Origin: DSWT01 sp035415725
Lineage (GTDB): Bacteria; Chloroflexota; Anaerolineae; B4-G1; SLSP01
Reading direction: 5' to 3'
Assembly: GCA_035415725.1 (NCBI GenBank)
Contig: DAOOGN010000001.1
Location: 82,434-146,433 of the forward strand
Length of the DNA stretch: 64,000 nucleotides
Below the pieces are notes generated by a model, which had not been told where the DNA came from, ran no database searches, and worked only from the letters and a program-made list of their open reading frames with translations. Positions 1 to 8,407 of the stretch are shown piece by piece. A program made the position numbers and the translations under genes. Position 1 is the stretch's first letter; each line of letters starts with the position of its first letter.

Positions 1-285
1 ACCATGGCTGCCGAGCGTTTGGCCGTCGCCCTCGATAACACCCGCATGCTCATGGATGCACGGCAACAGCTTCTTTACAACGAGCGGCTGGGGCAGCTCG
101 GCGACCTGATATGGCAAGCGCCGAACCCGGAAGCCATTATGGAACAGAGTGTGCGTGAACTGGGACGTTTCTTTGAAGCCAGCGAGGTCCAACTGTATTT
201 GACGGCGGCGCAAGGCGCAGTGCGCCCTCGACGTGGAACACAGCCTTTAACGTCCCGCCCTGAACAGGGAGAAGCCAATGGATAA
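1..285 (+). CDS. C-terminal end of a GAF-domain sensor protein (partial)
   Basis: Only the last 94 codons lie in the window and the frame is open from base 1, so the ATG at base 4 is probably internal. The first residues (AERLAVALDNTRML) match the closing helix of a GAF domain as seen in the next 19 genes. They are followed by the ~55-residue tail shared by this array (ERLGQLGDLIWQAPNPEAIM...VRELGRF), which resembles the start of another GAF domain, and a short disordered end. No catalytic domain follows before the TGA. The next gene starts 36 nt downstream on the same strand, so this is the visible beginning of the array, which probably extends left of the window. Confidence 0.85.
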   Translation, partial: TMAAERLAVALDNTRMLMDARQQLLYNERLGQLGDLIWQAPNPEAIMEQSVRELGRFFEASEVQLYLTAAQGAVRPRRGTQPLTSRPEQGEANG

Positions 286-321
286 AATGCGCAGCGTTAT
301 GCGTGTGGAGGGATGTCGTCG

Positions 322-2886
322 ATGAGCTTATCTCCTGGAAATCCAATGTTACAATTGCTGACCTGGGTAGCGGCCCTGGTGGAGGTGATTTTGTCCCTCT
401 ACATCCTGATCCTCGATGCGCGTCACACCACCAACCGTCATGTAAGCCTGCTATCTTTTCTCCTTTTCCTGAATAACGTGGCTATGGGGTCGCTGCTGGC
501 GGCAGATAGCGCTGATCAGGCGCTTTTCCCGACGCAACTTTTTGCTGCCACAGTGCATGCGGTTGTTCCGGCGGCAACCGTTGCGGCGGTGGTGCTGTTA
601 CGACCGGCCTGGTTGCGGAATCGCTGGCGCTGGGTCTGGTGGCTGAATTACCTGGCGCTAGCCTTGCCGATAGTTGCCACGGCGTCGGATGTTATTTTTG
701 GAACGCGGATTTGGTACTTCGGCTTCACGGCAAGCACGTATGCCGGCGGTTATTTGCCTTTGCGCGACTATGTATCCCCGACATTGTATATGCCGGCCAT
801 TATTTTCTATGGCGCGGCGATAGGAGCGGCCCCTCTGATTCCGGTTTTCGGCGTACTGCGTGATAAACAATCCACTACCGAACAACGCCGGATGGCGCGC
901 GTGATCATGGGCGGCACCCTTGTGATTTGGATCATCCAGGGCGGTTTGCACTCATTGCTCGATCCCGCCTTGTCGACTGTCCTGGTGACTCTTGTGCTTG
1001 CCGGCACTTACGTTTACGTTTTCTTCCGTCAGATGGTGGTTGAGCGGCGCGTGCAGCGCGGGCGACTGCAAAACCGTCTGACTGCTCTGCTCTTATCCAT
1101 CATGCTGCCTGTTTTGATCATCGGGGTTTTGTTAGTCAGTACCCAGGCGCGGTTGCTGCTCAGGCGCAGTGAAACAAAGCGCCTCGGCACAGTAGCGAGT
1201 TTGATCGTGGGCGCCGTCGATATCAAGGCCAACGTTTCGATACAAGACATGCAGCAATTGATTCGTCTGGCCGTGGCCGAGATCGGCGACACCGGCGTGG
1301 TTTACGTGATCGACAGCAACGACCGGATGGTTTTTCATTCGGAGTTGGATTTAAACCTGGTGAGTGCCGATGATCCCTTGCTCGACGTCAGCCATTTGCC
1401 GCCGGTGCTCGCCTTGCGTCAAGGGCGGGCGGACGAATTGATAATCTTCACGGATGACGCCGGCACACGTTGGTGGGCCTATGCTACGGCACTGGGTCTT
1501 CTGGAGCGGAGCGTGATTGTGCAGCAACAGGAAGCCGCCATCACCCAGGATATGCACAGTGTCCTGACATTCTCGTGGGTGGTGGTGGGGATAGGCAGTG
1601 CTGTGCTGCTCGTTTTGGGATTCTTGACGATCCGCTATTCCCTCTTGCCGATGGCGTCGTTGACCGCAACGGCGCAGGCTGTTGCGGGCGGCGATTTAAC
1701 CCGCGTTGCCGCCATCGAGAGTGAAGATGAAATCGGCGCGTTGGCACAGGCTTTCAACCGTGTGACTGCCCAGCTCAATGATTTAATCGGCAGTCTCGAA
1801 GCGCGTGTTGCCGAGCGCACGCAGGAAGTCGAACGGCGCGCAGAATACCTTGCCATTACCGCCAATGTAAGCCAGGTGGTGGCTTCTATTTTGGATGTCG
1901 ACACACTGCTGAAGCGTGTGGTGCACCTCATTGCAGAACGATTCGGTTTTTACCATACCGGCATCTTCTTGCTCGATGACACCCGTGAATGGGCCGTCTT
2001 GCGCGCCGTCTCCTCAGAAGGTGGCGAGCGTATGTTGGCGCGTGGACATCGGCTGCGGGTGGGAGAACAAGGCATCGTTGGCTATGTCGCCGGTTCGGCG
2101 CGGGCACGCATTGCCCTCGACGTTGATGAGGATGCCGTGTGGGTGCAAAACCCCGACTTGCCGGCCACGCGGTCGGAAATGGCTTTACCCTTGAGTGTGG
2201 GGCAAGAGGTGATCGGTGTGTTGGACGTACAGAGCCAGGAGCCCGAGGCTTTTGGCGCCGAGGACATCACCACCCTGCGCATTTTGGCCGACCAGGTCGC
2301 GGTGGCGATCCGCAACGCCGAGTTGTTCGAAGAGAGCCAACGGACGTTGCAGGAGTTGCAGAAATCATACGGCGAGGAAGTGCGCGAGGGATGGGCGCAG
2401 CGCCCTTCGCCGGTCGTCGGATACCGCTATACGCCGTCGGCCGTCGCGCCGCTGACCTCGAATGCCGCCTTACCGCTTCTGGAGACGCCCGCGCCTTACG
2501 TAGCGGTCGATAACACCTTAATCGTTCCCCTGCAAGTGACCGGCGGACAGGCCTTTGGCACGTTGCGCATGCGCCGCGATGTGGCGCAACCGTGGGTCAG
2601 CCAGGACATTGCCTTCGTGGAACGCGCCACGCAGGAAATTGCCCAGGCGTTGGAAGTGGCGCGTCTGCTCGAAGAGAGTCGTCGCCATGCGGCTCGTGAA
2701 ACGCAGGTCAACGAGATTGCCAGTCGTTTCTCGCGTGCTCTGGACGTTGACGTGGTGTTGCAGACGGCGGTGCGCGAGCTGGGGCGCTTAGCGGGCGTTG
2801 CCGAAGTTGCCGTGCAGCTTGATTTCCCCGAATCGATTTCGGATTTAGGCGCGGGTGCGGCGACGCGAACCCATCGTCAGGCATAA
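322..2886 (+). CDS. Membrane sensor: 7TM-like region, second TM pair, HAMP, GAF, degenerate GAF, shared tail; no output domain
   Basis: The 854-residue product has about seven hydrophobic helices (residues 10-237), an eighth at 252-274, a probable extracytoplasmic Cache-like segment (275-410), a further helix (413-440) and a HAMP linker (440-495, ending in EDEIGALAQAFNRV). A GAF domain (511-670, FYHTGIFLLDD...EMALPL...VIGVLDVQS), a degenerate GAF (684-784) and the array's C-terminal tail (785-854) follow. There is no kinase, cyclase or DNA-binding domain. An in-frame ATG at 313 abuts the GGAGGG at 307-312; the ATG at 322 has a 9-nt spacing and is preferred. The N-terminal half is paralogous to the product at 13602. 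The ligand is unknown; membrane sensing with the GAFs in the cytosol is inferred from topology. Confidence 0.88.
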   Translation: MSLSPGNPMLQLLTWVAALVEVILSLYILILDARHTTNRHVSLLSFLLFLNNVAMGSLLAADSADQALFPTQLFAATVHAVVPAATVAAVVLLRPAWLRNRWRWVWWLNYLALALPIVATASDVIFGTRIWYFGFTASTYAGGYLPLRDYVSPTLYMPAIIFYGAAIGAAPLIPVFGVLRDKQSTTEQRRMARVIMGGTLVIWIIQGGLHSLLDPALSTVLVTLVLAGTYVYVFFRQMVVERRVQRGRLQNRLTALLLSIMLPVLIIGVLLVSTQARLLLRRSETKRLGTVASLIVGAVDIKANVSIQDMQQLIRLAVAEIGDTGVVYVIDSNDRMVFHSELDLNLVSADDPLLDVSHLPPVLALRQGRADELIIFTDDAGTRWWAYATALGLLERSVIVQQQEAAITQDMHSVLTFSWVVVGIGSAVLLVLGFLTIRYSLLPMASLTATAQAVAGGDLTRVAAIESEDEIGALAQAFNRVTAQLNDLIGSLEARVAERTQEVERRAEYLAITANVSQVVASILDVDTLLKRVVHLIAERFGFYHTGIFLLDDTREWAVLRAVSSEGGERMLARGHRLRVGEQGIVGYVAGSARARIALDVDEDAVWVQNPDLPATRSEMALPLSVGQEVIGVLDVQSQEPEAFGAEDITTLRILADQVAVAIRNAELFEESQRTLQELQKSYGEEVREGWAQRPSPVVGYRYTPSAVAPLTSNAALPLLETPAPYVAVDNTLIVPLQVTGGQAFGTLRMRRDVAQPWVSQDIAFVERATQEIAQALEVARLLEESRRHAARETQVNEIASRFSRALDVDVVLQTAVRELGRLAGVAEVAVQLDFPESISDLGAGAATRTHRQA

Positions 2887-2901
2887 GGGGGAGACATCAT
2901 C

Positions 2902-4983
2902 ATGGATCGTGAGGTAGGACAAAGACTCGCCGACGTAGTTGCGACGTCGCATAAAAAACGACCGGCTCTGGGGATTGTGACCCATCAGATTTCTGGCGCA
3001 ACGGCCTGGTGGCTCGGCGCGGCCGAAGTGGCGCGGCAGCAGGATGTGGACCTGTTTATCTTGAATGCCGGTAATGTAGGAGCGGAAGGCAACATCGACG
3101 ATAACATTCCTTATGCAGTGCATCATCTGATCGATCCAGAACGTCTCGATGCGTTGATTTTAGTGCAGTGGTGGCCTGCACGCCAGGTCTTTGAAGCGTT
3201 CTACAACCGCTATTACCGCCCGTTGCCGGTGGTGAATCTGCACCGGCATTATGAAGGCTATCCCGGCGTTTCTGTGGATAACTCCAAGGGCATGATGAGC
3301 TTGCTGCGTCATCTCATCGAGGTCCACGGATATCGTCGTTTGGCCTACATCGCAGGTCCACCCGGCAACCCTTCGGCGGAGACGCGTTATGCGGCTTATG
3401 TGGCGGCCCTGGCGGAATATGACATTCCTTTAGACGAAAACCTCATCGTTCCCGGTGATTTTTCCGCGCCGTCCGGGGCTAACGCCGTGCGTATGCTCCT
3501 GGACGAACGGGGTTTACGCCCGGCACTCGATTTTGAGGTCATCGTGGCCGCGAACGACTATATGGCTTTGACCGCCTTGGAGGAACTCCAACAGCGCGGC
3601 ATCCGCGTCCCCCTGGACGTGGCGTTGGTCGGGTTCGATGACGTGGCCGATAGCGCCTATGCCATGCCGGCTTTGACCACGGTGCGTATGCCCAATTACG
3701 AAATGGGGCAAACGGCGGCTGAAATTGCCTTGGCGATGATAAAGGGAGAACCATTCGAGCCATATACGCTGCTGCCGGGTGAAGTGGTCGTGCGTCAGTC
3801 GTGCGGCTGTTTCACCTCGCCGCTGGCCGACTCCAGCGAGTCGATCCAGATGCCGGTGGTCACTGGCGCGCCGCCCGCCGGTGGACCCCCAGACCTTGCC
3901 GGCGGCCCGCCTGGCGGTCCAACACCGGAACAACTCCAATATGCTATAGCTGAATTGTCGCAGAGCATAGGGCCGGCTGGAGCGGTCCTCCAGGCCAACT
4001 GGGCTGAGGAGATCCTCACGGCCTTCAGTGCGGCGCTGGCCGTCCCGCCGGATGGTACATCGGCCGCTTCCCGACGCTTGTTGGGCGTCCTTTATGACAT
4101 TCTGCGACGATTATACCTCCACGGTTACGATATGCTGGGGGTGGGGCGGACGATGCTTTTTGTACTGCGGCGCTGCATGCAGCCCACCTTGGCCGACTTT
4201 CAACAGATGCGGCGCGCCGAGAATGTTTGGCAGCATGCCATGGCTTTTATGACAGACGTGGCGCATCAGATGCAGTCGGTGCAACAACACGCTGCGGAGA
4301 CTTACCTTGGGCAGTTGCACGCCATTGGCGAAAAGTTGATCACGACCTTCGATATGACACACTTGCTCGATTTGATCGCCCGCGAGCTGCCGCGGCTGGA
4401 TATCCCCGGCTGCTACATCGCTTTGTACGAAGGGCCGCGACCTTCCCATGAAGAGGTCCGGCTGGTGATGGCCTATAACGCCCAGGGACGTAACCCCCAG
4501 GGTGTCGAAGGGCGGCGTTACCGGGCGGGCAAGCTGTTGCCGGATGAACTGTTGTTGCCTGAGCGGCCAGCGATGTGGGTGGTGACACCTCTGTACTTTC
4601 AGGAAGTGGCGCTGGGTTTTGCGTTGTTTGAAGCGGAGAAGATGCCGGGCGAAGTGTATGAAACGTTGGGCCATCAGATCAGTAGTGCGTTGATGGGCTC
4701 GTTGTTGGTGCAGCAGCAGGAAGAAGCGCAGCGAGAAGCGGAGGCCGCGCGCCGGCGGGCGCAGGCGACGTTGAGCGAGGTGTTGACCACCCGTTCCATA
4801 ACTGACCAGGTGCGCCAGGCAGCAGACACCGAAGCTGTCCTGCGGGTGGCGTTGGAGTCGTTGAGCCAGGTGCTGGGTGCGACGATGGCGGTGGCCCGTC
4901 TGGGAACGCGCGAGCAGCTTCTGGAAGCCGCGGCCGGCGTCGAAACGCCGGAGTCTGTTACCGACAAAATTCTGGCACCATGA
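2902..4983 (+). CDS. Cytosolic LacI/GalR-type ligand-binding sensor fused to a GAF-like domain and shared tail; no HTH, no output domain
   Basis: Residues 18-295 have the fold pattern of LacI-family effector-binding domains: an opening strand (LGIVTHQ), IAGPPGNPSAETRYAAY in the middle, then VALVGFDDVADSAY...PALTTVRMP. The helix-turn-helix that precedes this domain in LacI repressors is missing and there is no signal peptide, so it should bind a small ligand in the cytosol. The domain ends at the motif VVRQSCGCF (about residues 296-304), shared by all five LacI-type sensors here. A Pro/Gly-rich linker (315-340), a helical region, a GAF-like domain (470-600, LDIPGCYIALYEG), a coiled coil and the common tail (630-693) follow. 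The GGGGGAG ribosome-binding site is about 9 nt before ATG. It starts 15 nt after the upstream membrane sensor. Confidence 0.88.
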   Translation: MDREVGQRLADVVATSHKKRPALGIVTHQISGATAWWLGAAEVARQQDVDLFILNAGNVGAEGNIDDNIPYAVHHLIDPERLDALILVQWWPARQVFEAFYNRYYRPLPVVNLHRHYEGYPGVSVDNSKGMMSLLRHLIEVHGYRRLAYIAGPPGNPSAETRYAAYVAALAEYDIPLDENLIVPGDFSAPSGANAVRMLLDERGLRPALDFEVIVAANDYMALTALEELQQRGIRVPLDVALVGFDDVADSAYAMPALTTVRMPNYEMGQTAAEIALAMIKGEPFEPYTLLPGEVVVRQSCGCFTSPLADSSESIQMPVVTGAPPAGGPPDLAGGPPGGPTPEQLQYAIAELSQSIGPAGAVLQANWAEEILTAFSAALAVPPDGTSAASRRLLGVLYDILRRLYLHGYDMLGVGRTMLFVLRRCMQPTLADFQQMRRAENVWQHAMAFMTDVAHQMQSVQQHAAETYLGQLHAIGEKLITTFDMTHLLDLIARELPRLDIPGCYIALYEGPRPSHEEVRLVMAYNAQGRNPQGVEGRRYRAGKLLPDELLLPERPAMWVVTPLYFQEVALGFALFEAEKMPGEVYETLGHQISSALMGSLLVQQQEEAQREAEAARRRAQATLSEVLTTRSITDQVRQAADTEAVLRVALESLSQVLGATMAVARLGTREQLLEAAAGVETPESVTDKILAP

Positions 4984-5112
4984 ACAAAAAAGTCCGGACT
5001 GTCGCCGTTCATCGGTCACCAGTGGTATGCAGAGACACGCAGGGTAGGAGAATTCGTGAAGTTCGTGGTGAAAATCATGTCTGACTCCGGCTTGTCCGGG
5101 TGAGGAGTAAGG
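4984..5112 (+). other. Intergenic gap in the sensor array
   Basis: This 129-nt gap is one of the larger gaps in the array. It holds a perfect 10-nt palindrome (AGTCCGGACT, 4991-5000), a stretch with near-repeated TTCGTGAAGTTCGTGG, and the ribosome-binding site GAGGAG (about 5102) for the next gene. I see no convincing -35/-10 pair and no terminator with a T-tract. Whether transcription passes through cannot be decided from sequence. Confidence 0.4.
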
Positions 5113-8100
5113 ATGGCGCATCAGGCAAGAACACGTGAAATATCCTCTTCTGAAACGGTTCGTGACGCTCGTCGCGAGGCGACAACACGTCCTACCATTG
5201 GACTGCTGGTTGCCGAAACCTCCTCGTTGTGGGGGCAGTCGCTGTTGCAGGGTGTGACGGATGCCGCTGAGGCGTTGGATGTGAATCTGTTATGCTTCGT
5301 GAGCAGTACGCTGCCGGGAGAAAATGTTGAGGATGGCAAAAACATCTTCGACTTGATCGATCCTGATTTCCTGGATGGTATTATTGTATCGGGTAACATT
5401 GCTTATGCAACAAAACCCGAAACACTTCATGCCTTTATCGCTAGACTCAGAAGTGTTCTTCCTCTCGTGGGTATCGTGATGGTCCATGAAGGCCTCCCCT
5501 CTGTTCTGGTCGATGGCTTCAGTGGCATGTATGCTATGATCAAGCACTTGATCGAGGTCCATGGATGTCGCCGGTTGGCCTTCATTCGTGGTCCCGTGGG
5601 CAACTTCGACGCCGACGAACGGTACCGCGCCTATACCACGCTGCTCGAAGAATATGGCATCCCGTTCAATCCTGACCTGGTTGAGGTGGGCAATTTTACG
5701 GAGGGGCGGGCAGCGATGAAAGCCTTATGGCCGCGCATGATGGCTATAGCGCGTGAAGAGGGAGAGACAACGCCCTGGGCCGTCGTCTCTGCCAACGACG
5801 ATATGGCAATCCAGGCGATAGAAACATTGCGGAGCTACGGTGTGCATATTCCTGAAGACGTACTTGTGGTGGGTTTTGACGACACGGTCGCGGCGCAGAA
5901 TTTGGATGTTCCCCTGACGACAGCGCGGCAGCCGACTCCGACGATGGGGCGGCTGGCCGTGGAGCTGATGGTGCAACGGCTGCGTGGAGAAGCGGTGCCG
6001 GAGAGAGTGATGGTGCCCGCTGAAATGATAGTGCGTCGCTCATGTGGCTGTCTGCCTGAAGCTGTGTTGCAAATCCCCGTTCAGGCGACAATGAAGGTCA
6101 CCGGCGAGCCTCTCCCGGTCTTCACCGGAGTACCCGAGCCGCTATGGAATGCTTTTATGGCTGCGGTGAATGGACAGCCGGCTGAGGGTTTTCTGACCTT
6201 GTTCGATCAGGCCTTGCGTCAGACGCAATATGAAAGCCAACGCCTGGCAGACTGGCAATTTGTTCTCACGGAGATGCGGCGGCACACCTTGACCTACCTG
6301 AGCGATCCCGACGCCCGCGGTCGCGCCGAGAACCTTTTCCAGCAAGCCCGTTTGTTAGTGGGAGAAGCTGAAAGACAACAGGAAGCATACCGCCGACAAC
6401 GCTTTGAACGGCAAGAAACACTTCTATCTCAGATTGACAATACATTGCGGGCGACTTTGCACTTGCCGGAATTGGCGTCGGCTTTGAACGGATTATTCCC
6501 GGCTATTGGCATCGAATGTTGTTTCGCCTCGTTGTATGACGCCAGAGATGCTGCGACCCAATATGCACGTTTGCTTTTTGCCTACGACACTTCCTGCGCC
6601 GACGGCGCTCCACAAGTCGAGTTGTATACCGACGGGCCGCTGTTCCCGTCGCAACAGTTGGTTCCGCGGAAAATTGTGGTTGAAGAACACCGGCGGACTC
6701 TCCTGGTGATAGGGCTTGCCTTGCAGGAGCAGCAGCTTGGCTTTATGGTGGTGTGGGGTGGCCCCCAATGGCAAGTGTATCCACGCCTGGCACAGCGTTT
6801 GAGCGATGTCATCTTCAGGGCGACGCTGATGCGGGAGCAGGAGCGCGCCCGGCATGAAGCGCTGGAAGCGGAGCGGCGGGCAGAAGAGTCACTGCGGGAT
6901 GCGTTGGTGGCGCAGCGACGTTACGTTCATGGCGCGTGGCAGGAACGTGCGGAACCCGTCGGGGGTTATATGTACTCCCCCGACGCGCAGGGGGTGACTG
7001 ACAGCGCCTGGCTGCCGGAGATGACGGATGCCGTGCAACGCGGTGACGTGGTGGTGACGCAGGACAGCACTGGCGGGCAAACCCTGGCTGTGCCGGTGAC
7101 ATTGTACGGGGAAGAAATGATCGGGGTTTTGGGATTCAAGGCTACGGATGCTGTGCCCTGGAGTGAGGAGCATATCACCCTCGTCCGCACCATCGCTGCA
7201 GAAGTGGCCCTGGCATTGGAAACGCAGCGACTGCTGTCTGAAGTGCAACGGCGCGCTTCCCGGCTCCTCGCGGCGGCGGAGATTTCACGGGTAGCGACTT
7301 CCATTCTCACCCTGGACGAATTGCTGCCACAAGCCGTGAACTTGATCCGTGAGCGGTTCGATTTGTATTATGCGGGTATTTTTCTGGTCGATGAGGACCG
7401 GCGGTGGGCTGTCTTGCGCGCCGGAACCGGTGAGGCCGGGCGTATGATGTTGGAACGCAACCACCGCCTGGAAGTCGGTGGCGCTTCGATGATCGGCATG
7501 TGTGTGGCCCAAGGTGAGGCGCGCATCACGTTTGATACGCGCCACGAAGCCATCCATCGTCACAACCCCCTGTTGCCCGACACCCGCTCGGAACTGGCGT
7601 TGCCGCTGTTCAGTCGCGGCCGCGTGATCGGCGCCATGACCATCCAGGATACACGGCCGGGCGCTTTCACCCGTGAAGACATCACCACGCTGCAAACGAT
7701 GGCCGATCAACTCGCCAATGCTATTGAGAACGCTATGTTACTGCGCCGTATGGAGCAGAATATGCACGAACTGGAGGCGGCATCGGGGCGTTTGACCCGC
7801 GAGTCGTGGCAAAACTTCCTGGCAAATTATCGGCGGACCTTTGGCTATCGCTATCGTCTAATCGACGTTGAGCCGACGCATGACCTGTCACCCGTAGCGC
7901 AGACGGCCCTCGAACAACAGGTGCCGGTCGTGACGACGGTGGCGGCAGAGTCTGAGGATGGGCGCGTGCAAGGCGCGTTGAGTGTGCCCCTCCGGGTGCG
8001 CAACGAAGTCATAGGAGTGCTTGACCTGCGCTTTGAGAATGCCGTTGTCTCCCCCGAAGCTATCAGTCTGGTGGAGGAGGTAGCTGCCCGCTTGGGTTCG

Positions 8101-8322
8101 GCTTTAGAGAGCGCCCGCCTGCTCGAAGAATCGCGCCGCGCTGCCGCGCGGGAGCAAACCACGGCCAGAGTCACCAGCAGTCTGCGCGAGAGGCTGGAGA
8201 TGGATGCTGTGCTGAAGAATGCGGCGCGCGAGTTGCGCGCGGCGTTGGACCTGTCGCGGGTGGCGGTACGTTTGGCCCCCCCCATGACGGAAGGGACCTC
8301 CCAGGAGACCAATGCAGGATGA
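5113..8322 (+). CDS. Cytosolic LacI/GalR-type sensor with one GAF and flanking degenerate GAF domains; no output domain
   Basis: The 1069-residue product opens with a charged tail, then a LacI-type effector-binding domain (about 28-305; TIGLLVAETSSLWGQ, RGPVGNFDADERYRAY, VLVVGFDDTVAAQNL) that lacks an HTH. It ends at IVRRSCGCL (about 304-312). A helical region and a GAF-like domain (436-590) follow, then a degenerate GAF introduced by the Trp motif HGAWQE (600-713), a canonical GAF (714-876, YYAGIFLVDE, AGTGEAGRMM, RSELALPL), a second degenerate GAF (877-1001, with RESWQNFL) and the shared tail (1010-1069). The domain order suggests an internal duplication of the GAF block. The start is supported by GAGGAG 7-8 nt upstream. 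It forms a consecutive LacI-type pair with the gene at 2902. Confidence 0.88.
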   Translation: MAHQARTREISSSETVRDARREATTRPTIGLLVAETSSLWGQSLLQGVTDAAEALDVNLLCFVSSTLPGENVEDGKNIFDLIDPDFLDGIIVSGNIAYATKPETLHAFIARLRSVLPLVGIVMVHEGLPSVLVDGFSGMYAMIKHLIEVHGCRRLAFIRGPVGNFDADERYRAYTTLLEEYGIPFNPDLVEVGNFTEGRAAMKALWPRMMAIAREEGETTPWAVVSANDDMAIQAIETLRSYGVHIPEDVLVVGFDDTVAAQNLDVPLTTARQPTPTMGRLAVELMVQRLRGEAVPERVMVPAEMIVRRSCGCLPEAVLQIPVQATMKVTGEPLPVFTGVPEPLWNAFMAAVNGQPAEGFLTLFDQALRQTQYESQRLADWQFVLTEMRRHTLTYLSDPDARGRAENLFQQARLLVGEAERQQEAYRRQRFERQETLLSQIDNTLRATLHLPELASALNGLFPAIGIECCFASLYDARDAATQYARLLFAYDTSCADGAPQVELYTDGPLFPSQQLVPRKIVVEEHRRTLLVIGLALQEQQLGFMVVWGGPQWQVYPRLAQRLSDVIFRATLMREQERARHEALEAERRAEESLRDALVAQRRYVHGAWQERAEPVGGYMYSPDAQGVTDSAWLPEMTDAVQRGDVVVTQDSTGGQTLAVPVTLYGEEMIGVLGFKATDAVPWSEEHITLVRTIAAEVALALETQRLLSEVQRRASRLLAAAEISRVATSILTLDELLPQAVNLIRERFDLYYAGIFLVDEDRRWAVLRAGTGEAGRMMLERNHRLEVGGASMIGMCVAQGEARITFDTRHEAIHRHNPLLPDTRSELALPLFSRGRVIGAMTIQDTRPGAFTREDITTLQTMADQLANAIENAMLLRRMEQNMHELEAASGRLTRESWQNFLANYRRTFGYRYRLIDVEPTHDLSPVAQTALEQQVPVVTTVAAESEDGRVQGALSVPLRVRNEVIGVLDLRFENAVVSPEAISLVEEVAARLGSALESARLLEESRRAAAREQTTARVTSSLRERLEMDAVLKNAARELRAALDLSRVAVRLAPPMTEGTSQETNAG

Positions 8323-8345
8323 GAGGACCACAGCACAGCCACATT

Positions 8346-8395
8346 TGGCTGATAGCTGACCGCTGAGGGCTAATCGCTGAAGGCTAATCGCTGAA
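8346..8395 (+). repeat. Short tandem repeat, 14-bp unit
   Basis: Two perfect tandem copies of the 14-mer GGCTAATCGCTGAA lie at 8368-8381 and 8382-8395, with one or two degenerate copies (GCTGATAGCTGA, CCGCTGAG) just before. The repeat fills most of the 85-nt gap before the Cache sensor gene and runs into its ribosome-binding region. Similar GCTGA-rich runs occur in intergenic regions of other bacteria; this is from memory. No function is evident. Confidence 0.7.
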
Positions 8396-8407
8396 GGAAA
8401 TGAAACG

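Noticed and set aside
4111..5121. Minus-strand ORF of 336 codons
   Set aside because: It is antisense to the LacI-type sensor gene at 2902 and its product is Arg/Gln/His-rich with no motif; the plus-strand frame has clear domains.
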